A stretch of 64,000 nucleotides of DNA from Pseudofabraea citricarpa (Eukaryota; Ascomycota; Leotiomycetes; Helotiales; Dermateaceae): positions 620,001-684,000 of the forward strand of contig JAPWGK010000002.1 of the NCBI GenBank assembly GCA_029641185.1, in the 5' to 3' direction. Below the pieces are notes generated by a model. It did not search any database. It saw only the letters and a program-made list of their open reading frames with translations, and was not told the DNA's origin. Positions 1 through 11,322 of this stretch are shown one piece after another. The translations under genes and the position numbers were made by a program. Each line of letters opens with the position of its first letter. Position 1 is the first letter of the stretch.

Positions 1-95
1 CATCATCCCCTCATCCCTTCCCTCTTTCTCGCTACTATACTCCGTAGGTACAGAGGCAAGAGGCATTTCGCGACGCTCCCAGCTTCCCAGCTCAC

Positions 96-1973
96 ATGCG
101 ACTTTCACAACTTCATCGCCGCTTCGTGATTACCTTCTTTGGCGGGCTTCTTTTCATGACCACCATACAGCTGCTGACTACCATACAGCTGCGCTTCTCC
201 ATTCTGAAGACTACATTCTCACGAGCCAAAGCAAGCATGGACGACCTTCCTCCGCTTCTCAGCCTCACTATCGAAAAGGCCGCAGAAGGGCTGAACTCTG
301 GTAAATTCACATCGGTGGATTTGGTGAAGGCCTATCTTGCAAGAATCGAGGAGGCTTTGGATTTCAAAACCGTCCTGCAAGTGAATCTGGATGCAGTTGC
401 TTCTGCGCAGCAGCTGGATGAGGAACGAAGTCGTTCAGGCAGCAGAGGGTACGGCATCTTCTACCCGACATCTTTTTTACACAGCTAATTCTCTCTCTCT
501 CGCACGTAACAGACCTCTGCATGGGATTCCCATTCTCGTGAAGGACAATATCGTGACGAAAGATAACCTCCACGCGTCTGCGGGATCATTCACACTCCTT
601 GGAGCAAAGCCCGAGGTTGAATCTTCTGTTATCAGCAAGCTTCGGCAAGCAGGAGTTGTCATTCTAGGAAAGACGAACATGTCCGAATGGGCAAACTTCA
701 GAGGGCAAAATATCAGTGCTGGTTGGAGCCCACGTGGTGGGCAGACGCTGGGCACATACTATCCTCACTCTAGATCAGATGGCAGTAGCTCTGGATCAGC
801 AGCAGCCGCCGCTCTTGGATTGTGTGCTGCAGCTCTCGGGACAGAGGTGAGTCGATACGCGGGTATATTCGTTCACAATGCTAATCTGAATATAGACATG
901 GGGCAGTATCGTTGATCCTGCAGAAATTCATAATGTTGTGGGATTGAAACCTTCTCGCGGACTGATTGGAGCAGATGCCGTCGTACCGATCTCGAAAGGA
1001 CAAGATGTTATTGGCACTCTGACTCGGACTGTTGCGGATGCAGCGTTCTTGCTCAATACTATGGCAGGTCGTAGCGAGGCAGATGATAAAACATGGCATA
1101 TCCCTGAGCCGCTTCCAGACTTCACATCTTTCTGCAAGTCGACTGATCTTAGCGGAATCACAATCGGAATCCCTCGAGGCTGTTTCAAAAGCACCACGTC
1201 AGCAGCACTCATGGCTTCATTCGAGTCGGCCATGAATATCTTAGCTTCCGCAGGCGCGAAAGTGGTCGATAATGCCAATCTCCCCGATGTCGAAGGATTT
1301 TTGAAGCTTAGCTCAGAAGAAAGAGGTTTTGTGCGCACAGCGGACTTCAAGAGGGATATTGTGGCTTATTTGCAAACGCTAAAAACCAATCCTAATAACA
1401 TTCATACCTTGGAAGATATCGTCAATTTTACGAAGACTTTCTATACCGAGGGCTATCCTGAACAAGATATTGGGAATTTCTTGTTTGCCCAGTCTAAGGA
1501 GATCGAGGTTAGTAGCGAAAGTTATAAACGCCACGTTGATCAGGAAAACTACTTTGGAGGTGAAGGTGGTATCGTTGGGGCTCTAGAGAAGTACAAACTC
1601 GATATATTAGTTGTTCCTTCTACTCTGGGTGTCATAACCGACTTGGCTTCCAAGATGGGTTTCCCACTGATCAGCGTACCTCTTGGATTTCACCCCGAAG
1701 GTACTCCTGTCGAAGTCGAGGATAAGAAAGAGGGACTTGTTAGTGTCGCTCCTGGTATTCCGTAAGTATCCATCTGTTGTTATAATGGCCTATTGAGCTA
1801 ACCCATATAGCTATGGAATGACGTTTGCGACCAAAGCATTTTCGGATGGAAAGTTACTCCAAGTTGCATATGCTTTCGAGCAGTTATCTGGTGTCCGAGC
1901 CAATGGACCTATGCCGTTCAAAGCTCCCAATACGGAGCTGAGGGATGTTTCAATGAAAGCGCAAAAGATTTGA
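96..1973 (+). CDS. Amidase-signature hydrolase, possibly with N-terminal membrane anchor
   Basis: Four exons (96-448, 513-846, 896-1761, 1811-1973) join in frame to 571 residues. Seen: the amidase-signature core PLHGIPILVKDN; a catalytic-type triad of Lys128, cis-Ser209 in the DGSSSGSAAA loop, and nucleophile Ser233 in GTETWGSI; then DPAEIHNVVGLKPSRGL. The 24-residue spacing between the two serines matches the family. Family knowledge: these enzymes hydrolyse amide bonds of small amides or acylated amines using Ser-cisSer-Lys. The N-terminus (about residues 10-30) is hydrophobic, so the enzyme may be secreted or anchored; a downstream Met at 237 would remove that segment and give a soluble form. 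The substrate cannot be read from the sequence. The usual TGGS of the loop is TWGS here, a mild departure near the nucleophile. Confidence 0.88.
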
Positions 1974-3258
1974 GGGCGTTATAGCATACAGAAAAATGGC
2001 AGACTCGTAGATATCCTAATGCCGTAGCACCGTAGGATGAAAGAATATAACAAACTAAGCCGAGGCCGTTGAATACTAATAAACCGTGATGCTATATATG
2101 CAGATGTCTGTTCCTTTTCGATCCGACCAGCAATGTGATGACCTCAGGGACTTTGGCGTGATGGCCCTTAATCTAGAGCAAACTCAATGTTAAGCAGCTG
2201 ACATATGAAAATGGTGAAATTTGATTGTTTCTTTGAAAGGCCTTGGAATTTTCACCTGCGTGCTACAGGAAGATTAAACAGCAGATAGTAAATTGCATCA
2301 TGAAGGGATCAATAGAGGCTCAGAGAGATTCCTCTTAGAAATGGCGGGATTAGAATACGCGCTGAAAAATGCAGCAGGCCTCTGGAGCGCCGCTTAATCT
2401 TCTTCAGGCACCTGGACGATTAATGCACATAACCTATCCAAGCCTTCTTATACTAGTAACCAATACTAGACATATGCTTTATGTCCTTAAGAGAACGGTA
2501 GTTTGCTCAGATATATGGACATTTAATTATTGTCAGTCTTTTCTAGGTTACGTTTATTTTCTGCAATCTGCGCGAAATTGCCTTGTATGAGAAGCGTTAT
2601 AGTGTGATTTCCTACCTTTGAATACATACTCTACACGAACAAGTATTCAATTTACAATTAACGAATTTTATAAGAATATCTTTATTCTTCGAAGTATAGC
2701 TACTGTGCGCCTTTCATTCAGACTTTATTACGCGCGATTGGTATATATCTAAGGCTCGTAAGGGTAAAACCACGGCTAGGGACTACGATAAAGTGGGCTT
2801 CTAAAGAATGAAGACTGTAAAGGAAGTATATATAGTTGGATAGATAGAACGGGGGTAGGACGGGCTAGGGAAGCTGGCTTTGCTCTAAATCACCGGAGCT
2901 AGAATTGAGGAATGGGAATCCGGGAAACAGGTGTTCCGTACAGGATAAACGCCTGATATGACAAGGTATGAGGAGAATCAGACTTCGAAGTCAGGTAGAA
3001 AGCTGGGAATAATTCTTTGTTGGGAAGGACATATTAGTGAATACAACGGGGATGGGAAAGCGCGCTAGGGATACCACCTGTATTTAAGCTGCTTCCTGTT
3101 ACAGGAGCCTTCTCTTCTTCTTCAACCACCCAGACAATCAATTAACCTACTCAGGCCCTCTTAAACCTCGCAGGAGTGATTTAGGGTAGTTCGCTTTCCC
3201 CTGTGCGCTTCTTCCTTCTGAAACTGCACTGCTTCCAGTTCACGAATTGCGCTGCAAA
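1974..3258. other. Intergenic, amidase to STAND gene
   Basis: No convincing gene. The stretch around 2,430-2,790 is visibly AT-rich, with short ORFs only. CpA and TpG are still common, so it does not carry the RIP signature seen at the right end of the window. The last 150 bp before the next ATG are pyrimidine-rich, as expected for a fungal promoter or 5' UTR. Confidence 0.6.
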
Positions 3259-6200
3259 ATGGAAGCATCTGGACTGTGAGTAATCTTTCTCCACTTGATC
3301 TTGTCAATCTCTCCAAGCTTACGCATCCGTGCCTCGTGTTTTTCAGGGACCACTTACTTTGTGATCAATGGAAGACGTCCGTATGTTCATGCCGCGACTC
3401 CCTGGAGCGCGACGATCTGCGGCAGGTCACTTTCTTCCATTCTTGGGATGACATCCAGAAGCAAATACTCCGAGCGCAAAATGATTCATCGCGACAAGTT
3501 GCTCAGCAAGAGTTTGCATTACTGATGCCTGGGCTGGTCCAATTGAGGACTTTTATCGACTTCTTCTCTCGTCAAGCTACCCCACACCTTGATACGTCCG
3601 TATTCTGGGGTCTGATTGCACTTATCATCAAGGTGAGTACTTCTGCTGGTTTTGCTAGTTTGTTGATTTCAAACCCATCTAACATTCCTCTGAAGCTGGC
3701 CCAAGATCAAGACGAAGTCAGTCCTCACATTCCTCGCATGCTACGTGAGCTTTGTCACAAAGTCGAGATCTTCAACAATTATAGCAGTGATGGCCAAGGT
3801 TTGACCCCGCAGATAAGAGAAGCTTGTCTCGAAATCAGTCGGGCGCTACTGTCGTTTCTATCCTACACCGTGGCATTTATACGGAGTGACGTCCAGTATT
3901 CCAACCCTGGTGAGTAAGAGTTTTTTTGCTTCCTGGCATGGTCTTCGGCGGTATTATGCTTACAATTCTACTGCTACTAGGAGCTACTCTAAGCAGCCAA
4001 TGGGAACCTCTCTCACAACAATTTACAACCTCAACCCGGGAAATTGATAACTCGCTGGCTCATATTGAGAAGCTGTTCAAGTTCACAAAGAGAACGCACC
4101 AAATGGACGATATAATGCGCAACATGAGACTTTCCCATTCACCTCCTAACCCACCACCTGCAGCGATTGCATCTCCACAAATCGAACAAGGCAGACTGCC
4201 TTGTGTGATCCTTCCAGCAATCAGAACCTCTCGGTTCTTTGATCGTATTGACGTAATCGAGAAAATTGAAGAGTACTTCCAAAAAGAAGACCCCAACAGC
4301 TCTTTCTACTCGCTTGCCCTATATGGTCTGGGTGGGGTCGGCAAAAGCTCTATCGCTCTGAGATATGCGGAGGCCAAATTGCGACGAAATGAACTTGACG
4401 CCTTGTTCTGGGTACAGAGCGAGAAGCTCGTAACACTTAGGCAAAGCTTTACCGATATTGCCATTCGACTCAGGCTGCCAGACGCAAGACCAAAGGATCA
4501 TGATGAGAACCACGCTCTTGTGTTAGACTGGCTTATGCATACTTGTAAGTGTATCCTCTGAAGCCAGATAACGTTAGCTGACGCTCACACAGCATGCCGC
4601 TGGCTCATTGTTTACGACAACGCTGAGAACATTGATTTACTGCGTGCCTACTGGCCCGCTGCAAATCGTGGTCAAGCAATAGTTACTACTCGCAATCACT
4701 CGTTTGCATTTGAACCCACTAATGGTGGGCTGGAGATCAGAACCTGGGACACCGAGACCGGCTCCAGATTTCTTCTTCACCTCCTAGCTACAGATATCAG
4801 TACGGATTTGACGGCTGACGATGCTCATTCTGCAAGCCAGTTGTCCCAAAAACTCAGCGGTCACGCGCTCGCTATATCACACATGGCTGGTTTGATTCAT
4901 AGACGTGCTTGGTCTATTGCAGAATTCCTGAATATCTATAACCAACATCCTGCTGAGATGCATGGTGTCTCTGGCAATAGTTCGATTAATACGCTTTGGG
5001 ATTTCGCGTTCAAATCTCTCGATTCCCACAGTTGCGCAATCCTTGGAGTCCTTTGTTTCGTTTCACCGGATAACATTCCGCAGTCTATCTTCGAGCCTGG
5101 ATTGAGCTTCGACTTACCAGAATCCCTCAGTTTTTGTTCTGATCATCTTCGGTAAGGCCTTATAACGTTTGGGTCTTCCTTGTGGCTAACGATTGTCGTG
5201 CTCTAGATTCTCCGAAGCAGTAGAGAACCTTCTTACTCTTGCACTTGTCAAAAGAGATAAGGCGACCCGGACATTTTCGCTCCATCGACTTGTCCAGACT
5301 TCATTTAAGTATTTTATGACGCCTGAACAGCGACAGCGAAGCTTTGACGACGCATCAGTACTGGTGTCTTTTGGCTTTCCTCGGCGAGATTCTGCTGTAG
5401 CACAGCTTTATCTAATGTGGGAGAGGTGTGCTGAACTTCTTCAACACGTGCTTAGTCTCAAGGACTGTTTCCGTGAAGAGAAGAAATCAAACCCGGGTTT
5501 TACAGCATTGCAAACTTACTGTGAACTTAACAACGCATGTCAGAGGTAAGTCAAGGTTTATTTCTTGCTGAGTTATCTTGATTAACACATTAAAGGTACT
5601 TGCTCGAAATCAACTCGTATACAGAATTAGAAGACTTGATACAGGTTAACACGATAGCACTAAGCACTTTGGCACCGGAGGAACGAACCTGTGAGCTTCA
5701 AGCAGCCTTAACGTCCCACAATGGCCAGCTACTGGTCCGCTTGGGGAGAGCCTCAGAGGGGGTGGAGTGGCTGAGGAAGTCGTATGCAATCAATCTCCAG
5801 GAATTTCCTCCAATTCCACAAGAGATGGCGTGGGGTGCTGAAAATGCGGCGAATGGCATTGCTACTATTAACCAATTTCCAGAAGCCATCCAGCTACATG
5901 AACGCGCCAGCGATCACTGGCTAGAATGGAGCAACCAACAAGTTGATAACAAGGGATCACAGCCTGCAGTCTTGATGAAGAGTATGGGAAGCACTTTAAT
6001 CTGGGCTGGGCAGTCGAAACGAGCTCGCGATGTCGTCACTCGGGCGCTGCAACAAATTGAGTCTACAGAACCATATAATTGGGCAATGGCAGCATAGTAA
6101 GTACAGACTCTCCGTCTTACACTGCGAGTGCTAATCTTAATAGTACTCACTTCGCACTCGGGACTGTGGACCGCCATGATCGGGAATTCGAATCGGCCGA

Positions 6201-6629
6201 AGCCCATTTCATCGAAGCTCAGAACCTATGGCTGAAAGGTGAACAGCTACGCACCGATCCCTTCAACTCAGCTTGCATGTACCGAATGGGCTGCGCAGCA
6301 CTGGATCAAGGAAAGGTGGAGGCTGCAATGTACGTTCTTGAAACACCATACCCAACTGCTCAAGCTATTACAATCTACTAACGTTAAAAAGTAAGCACCT
6401 CAGAGATGCTATGGTTGTGACCGAAATGCGTAAGGCTAGCATGGCGGCTGAACATGCCAGATGTCTTTTCAAATTATCAGAGGCGCTGGAGCAAGAGCCA
6501 AGAGATATAGCGCAAGCTAGCAAATTCCGCGAAGAAGCACAACGTCTGCTCTACAAAATTGCTCCGAAGACGCCAGATGCAGGACTTGAAAGTGCCTATG
6601 ATGCCCAGATCAATATACTCTGGCGTTAA
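3259..6629 (+). CDS. Fungal NLR-like STAND protein (NB-ARC, TPR-type C-terminus)
   Basis: Nine exons (3259-3275, 3347-3632, 3696-3909, 3981-4544, 4593-5151, 5207-5545, 5596-6096, 6144-6329, 6392-6629) give 967 residues. N-terminal helical region with the motif VFWGLIALIIK (about residues 95-105), resembling the DUF7708-type domain found in front of many fungal STAND proteins. Then an NB-ARC NTPase: P-loop GLGGVGKSS (about 287), kinase-2 LIVYDNAEN (about 366), a sensor-like IVTTRN, and a GLPLA-like SGHALAIS. From about residue 660 the chain is helical with TPR-like repeats (for example SHNGQLLVRLGRASEGVEWL). Family knowledge: such proteins are signal-triggered switches in fungal non-self recognition or programmed cell death. 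The trigger here is unknown. Intron 2 (63 nt) is in frame and stop-free, so retention would add 21 residues. The first exon codes for only five residues plus two bases. Confidence 0.88.
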
Positions 6630-6969
6630 GTTGTGGGGAACTGGGCTGGAAATGGGTCAGGTTATGGATGGCATGTTTTTAGGCTTCATTTCAAGAAGTT
6701 TCCTTTTGCTAAGCGCACCTGTGGCGCCGTTTACTGTTCAGCATCGAATGATGCAGAAATGATCATGACTTTTACAAATCTCACGACTTTCAAACTCCAC
6801 ATGATATCATTTTCAAGACTGGATTTCATTTGTGCCGCCCATGAATAGCGTGAGTCAATTTGTTGCCAAATATCAACTTCCCAACCCTCCAACCTTTCAA
6901 CCTTCCAGCAATCCTAGAATACATCCGATGCGAGATACTGCCACACACTTTATTCCATAGACTTTGAAG

Positions 6970-7167
6970 TTAATTCATATCGACAGCAGTTGTAGTCTTC
7001 TTCTTGGAGAGATCGATCTGGCGGGGTTGTTGTGGGAGACTTCCTTGTTTCCCTCGACCGAGAAACACGGGCTTTTCGAGGGGATTGTAGGCGCTGTTCT
7101 CGGCTGGCCTGTACCAGGCTTTCCAAGGCTGGGAAAGAGACGCAGTGGGAGACATGTTGGCTGGCAT
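6970..7167 (-). CDS. Possible small hypothetical protein (65 aa)
   Basis: An intronless ORF of 65 codons starting in a good fungal context (CACCATGCC). I do not recognise it. Reasons to keep it: codons favour C/G at position 3, like neighbouring genes, and the sequence is polar with a Trp/Tyr-rich stretch (QPWKAWYRP) and a basic C-terminus (SKKKTTT). Reasons for doubt: another frame on the same strand is also open over this span (7208-6975), there is no domain, and the length is within chance. It would be tail-to-tail with the STAND gene. A GTGAGT at 7212-7207 could be a 5' UTR donor, but no paired acceptor is obvious. Confidence 0.35.
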   Translation of the reverse strand: MPANMSPTASLSQPWKAWYRPAENSAYNPLEKPVFLGRGKQGSLPQQPRQIDLSKKKTTTAVDMN

Positions 7168-7950
7168 GGTGTATTTGGGCTTGAAAGGTGAATTGTCTGA
7201 AGACTCACGTTAGCGGTTGGTAGTTGGCATAGGGGTGAAGTACCATCACCTGGGTGCGATCGGTCAAAATGATGGGTGCAGTGACTTCAAGTGGAATTTT
7301 GCGATGTGGAATAGAGTATGGGTGAGGGGGGGAAGGGGGGACAGTCCCTTAACCATGATATCGACCCAACCATCGCCTAAATGTGGAGCTATCGGGAGGA
7401 GCCTTGTGATCTTGCTCGCTTCCGATATCCATGCCATACACAGATCATAGAAAGCGGGGGTCGTCAAGCCACTTGATAGCGAAGCATTCGGTGAGTGGTT
7501 GCAAGTAACAATGACGAGGCGACGCAAACTAGACGCTCCTTACAGTAGCACCTGGACCTGGTCTCTGGCGGGGCGGGACGATAAGCACTTCATCCACCCG
7601 TAGCCCAAATTCGTTCGTCCAACTTCGTGCGGCTGAAGTGGCGGAGTGAACCTGCGGAAAGCCAGGGAGTGGAGCCAGATACAGTAGGGCTGGGTAGGCT
7701 GATTTTTGAACTAAGAATTTCAATATATATATACCTATCATACACTTGGTTGTCTGCTGCATTACGAGAACGACACACAATCTCCAAAATAAGCGATCTA
7801 CTAGATAGTTGTAGAACCTTAACAGTTCGTGATCGACTTATACCACCGACTCGAGTTTTCTCGGACCATACAACATTATTAATGAACGGGGTCTTTCATC
7901 TGCGGAGGAACAAGAGGGGGTCGTCAGCAAAGGAGGAGGGCGGGTGGACG
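7168..7950. other. Intergenic and probable 5' UTR of the membrane protein gene
   Basis: Upstream of the gene at 7951. The reading frame of that gene is open back to an ATG at 7627 and another at 7882, but the added residues look like translated UTR (low complexity, Ile/Tyr run from an ATAT repeat near 7722). I therefore treat the span as non-coding. No other feature was recognised. Confidence 0.5.
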
Positions 7951-9451
7951 ATGAACAGTTCTGACAGGACACAAGACGTCGAGATGCAGGATTCGCCTGC
8001 AATGCCCCAAGCCTGGGTCATGCAAGACCAACGCACAGCAGCACTAAAGGTTCTGTTTCAACTCTCGGAAGAGCAGCTGCTCCAATGGACTGGAAGTACA
8101 GCCTACTGCAATTACTTGGAGGAGTGCTTCCGGCCACTTCTGGACAACGAATATGCCTTCTTGTGGAGCGCCATCGGTCAGGCGAGACCAAAAGTTGTGC
8201 AGGAGTGTTGGCCGTGGTTCCTTCACGTCACCTCCGCCATACGCACGCTGAAAAGCAGCGACAGCAGCATCGAGGACATTTGGGACGGCTTGCTATCTTC
8301 TACCGCAATCCCTGCCATCGATGCACCTGGGCTATCAGAGCAGGGGGAAGCGGCAAGCTTCATTGCTCTGTTTGCGGTTCTTTGCTGGGCAACTATGACT
8401 CTTCAGCCCCGGCTGACTTGGTCGGATTTCAAAGGCTCGCCCACCCTCCTGGTCGTACAGCATATCGACCCCCACCCAGGCCTCAAGATGGATATGGTAC
8501 GGAGACCAATACCAGCAACCTTCCGTAACTTGCAACGGTCAGCGATGCAGACAAGCCGGTGGCGGCAGCCAATCAACAGCCACGACAATACTTCCACCGC
8601 GCTGTACGTCTCGACTCTGAACTATACGTCGTTGAAGACAGTAGGGAAAATCAATTTGGTCTGGGTGGACACTCTGAGCAATCATTTGGACTTTGATTCT
8701 TCGAACCGTCAGATCTCAATTTTCCGATTTCCAACTTTCTGCGCTCTCAGCACGCTCCCGAAACAAGACACTCGTGCTCCCGTATTCGTCGGGTGAGTTG
8801 TTGACCTCCCCTGAAATCCTCTCGTGGGGCTTGCTGCGAGCATGTTGCAAACCGTGCTGACACTACTGGGCTAGGCTGAACCAAGCCCTGTATGGTTCGG
8901 ACATTGATGCGAGCAAAGTATGCGAGAGCAACCACGTACAGTTGTATCAAGAAGTCATCATGTCATATCGCTTACTTTTCGGCCAGACAGGAAGCGCCCG
9001 AACTTTGATCAGAGCCGAATTGAGGGCATTAAGGACACAGGCGCAGTCTCAGTATGATCAGCTGCTTGAGCTTCTCTGCGCTAGCCCTTCGAATAGCAAG
9101 ATCCGTGCACTGCCCCGGTCTCTATGGCCTGTGTCTTGCCGTGGCTATGAAGGCTTCCTGCAAGAAGAGGATACGTACAGCTCGCAGGATGATTTTCCAA
9201 TGTTTGGGCAGCGTCTAGCAAAGCTCCAGGAATTCAATTTGCGGCAGCAGCCAAGTCGACTCCGGGATTTGTGGCGGGACCGAAGAAATCCCCTCCAGTG
9301 GTATACCTTCTGGGCTGTGCTGATTGTGGGGGGCCTGTCTATCGTTCTTGCTATGCTGCAACTTGGGGTAGGTGCGGCTCAGTTGGCTATTTCGCTTTCC
9401 ACATCCAGTTGTAATTGTGGCCAGGACAGAAATGATGCAGGGGCATACTAG
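7951..9451 (+). CDS. Uncharacterised fungal protein with C-terminal membrane region
   Basis: Two exons (7951-8792, 8875-9451) joined by a GT-AG intron give 472 residues. No enzymatic motif was recognised. Visible features: an acidic N-terminus (MNSSDRTQDVEMQDS), a helical soluble region, and a C-terminal stretch QWYTFWAVLIVGGLSIVLA followed by more hydrophobic residues, which reads as one or two membrane helices. From memory, a WYTFW-plus-hydrophobic tail recurs in unannotated fungal proteins; this was not checked. The start at 7951 is chosen because translation upstream (Met at 7882 or 7627) looks like UTR. It ends only 90 bp before the next gene on the same strand, tight for this window, so the two may share regulation; that is inference. 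Confidence 0.72.
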
Positions 9452-9541
9452 GATGCCCCGGTTTGTAATTTTAGGGTGTATACATACTGTGTATGCCCGC
9501 ACCTTTGGGGTGACAAAATCATCTCGATCCAGAACAGCAAC

Positions 9542-10534
9542 ATGGTCAAGACTTTGATACAATACCTTGCTCGCGATGACTTGTACGAGACGGAGAAGCC
9601 CTACGCAACCGAGTTCGAGGTTGAAGGGTATCCCGATGTCAAGCATTCGAATTATGTATTCTCATCTCAGCCAGTGACCGTGACTGCGATACAATCATCT
9701 GACAACTTTGATCTCGATGTACATGGATTCTGTACTCTCAAGTCAACGATGCGCATCAGTGCTCAGGACGTGCTCACCAGAACACAGGCTGTCGAGTCCG
9801 CTTATTTTGAGGAGATTGAAACTGTCCTAAAGGAGAAATTTCCGGAATATATCAGATTTGAGGGGTTCGAGTTTGTCGTGAGCAAGCCGTGATCTGCGTT
9901 ATGACGGTGTACCTGATAAGTCTCAAAACTAGGTCAGGCAACGGGATAAACGTTTTCCGTCCAACGAAATGGCAATCGTTGCCTATGAACAACCAGCGAG
10001 TCTGGCACACAGTGATTACTCGGCTGATGGGGCAATGCTCCAGCTCAAGTCCTCATTTCCGGGCCAAGAAAGCTTTTTTGAACACAAAGATTTCGACATG
10101 CTGAAGTAAGCCTTTCAGACCTCGCTGGGCAAAAATATGCCTAGGTTCTGACACAAGACAGTGTTTGGAGGCCCATCACCGGTCCTAACGATGATTGGCC
10201 TCTCGCACTATGCGACCACACTTCTATCGACGCCCAGGATGATGTCAGGGTCGCAGATATCCTCCATCGGGATAGAGTTGGTGAGAACCAGCTCTTGCAC
10301 CCTAGTGCCGAGCATCGTTGGTATTATATCCCATGTCAACAGGTCGACGACCTATTGGTGTTTCGCAACACCGATTCCACTGGGAAACGAGCAAGTAAGT
10401 CGTTCCCCTGGAGAACTCCTGCCACCATGAGATTGCTGACACTTGCAGCGGCATTTCACTGTGCCATTTTCAATCCAGATTCTCAAAGTCCGCCTCGTCA
10501 GAGCTGTGAGGTACGCTTTGTGGCCTTCCGCTAG
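9542..10534 (+). CDS. CmcJ/AsaB/GA4-desaturase family oxygenase-like protein
   Basis: Four exons (9542-9877, 9933-10105, 10162-10394, 10449-10534) give 275 residues, normal for the family. Hallmarks in order: LARDDLYETEKPY at the N-terminus, LDVHGFCTLKS, AHSDYS, NVWRPITGP, PLALCDHTS, HRWYYIPCQQ, and RQSCEVR near the C-terminus. This is the fungal family containing AsaB, NvfI and CmcJ-like proteins, several of which act as Fe(II)/2-oxoglutarate oxygenases in secondary metabolism. His138-x-Asp140 with a later His (His221 is a candidate) could form the metal triad, but that is inference. No other biosynthetic gene (PKS, NRPS, terpene cyclase) is nearby, so it looks like an orphan. The start is the Met just before the conserved block; an earlier in-frame Met at 9476 overlaps unlikely sequence. 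Confidence 0.87.
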
Positions 10535-11322
10535 GTATCTATACCATACGTGACTACCCATGTAGTGACTCAATACATTTACAATAACGATGTCTAAATT
10601 ATTTCCTGGTCACAATGCGGCCTAGCTGTGCTTTTGCTGTGCCAAACATCGCATCTGGAATCCATTGCAGCTTACAACTACCACGTTCACGTTACCGTAT
10701 GTGAAATTTCCATCTCGCTTAGCAAGCGAGTAGCTCTGTCAACTTCACCCCACCGATCAATCCATTCTACTACATGTGCCTTGTCAGCTTTTTTGAAAGT
10801 AGCAAAATCATAGGTGTGTAGAGAGTAGTAGATAGCCTTATTAGAGATTCCAAGTAAATGACGAGCAACCTAATTATATACTCAAACCAAATGTCTCCAT
10901 TTGTATTTTATATAATAACTCACTTTTTCAAACAGGAATAAGAGCACTCAGTTGATTATAAAAGTAAGATAATTTTTTGGTTTCACTTTGCAATGTTATG
11001 TATTTTCAAACCTTTAATAATTATACTAGGGAGTATTATAGTTATAGTCGTACTAATAATAGCCCTTTATTTATTTATTTGTTAATTGATATACTAATCC
11101 TCCTCTGCTATCCATCCTTATATCACAGCCCCTATAATCGAAGATAAAAAGAAAGAAATAAGTAGAAGCCATGCATGATTAAATGCTACCTTACCTATAA
11201 CCCGCCCTTTCAAATCCATATCCTCACCACACCAATGCAAATATATGCATACCTACACACATGCACACAAGAATGCTCAGACAAGTAAAAAGAAATCCAA
11301 ACTGTCAATGCTTATGAACCAT
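10535..11322. other. AT-rich intergenic, convergent 3' ends
   Basis: Spacer between the oxygenase gene (plus) and the 3' end of the aminopeptidase gene (minus). It becomes AT-rich from about 10,830 to 11,160. CpA and TpG are still present, so this is not RIP-mutated. No gene was recognised. Confidence 0.6.

Noticed and set aside
10830..11160. AT-rich stretch as a second RIP island
   Set aside because: CpA and TpG remain frequent, unlike the block after 61 kb.
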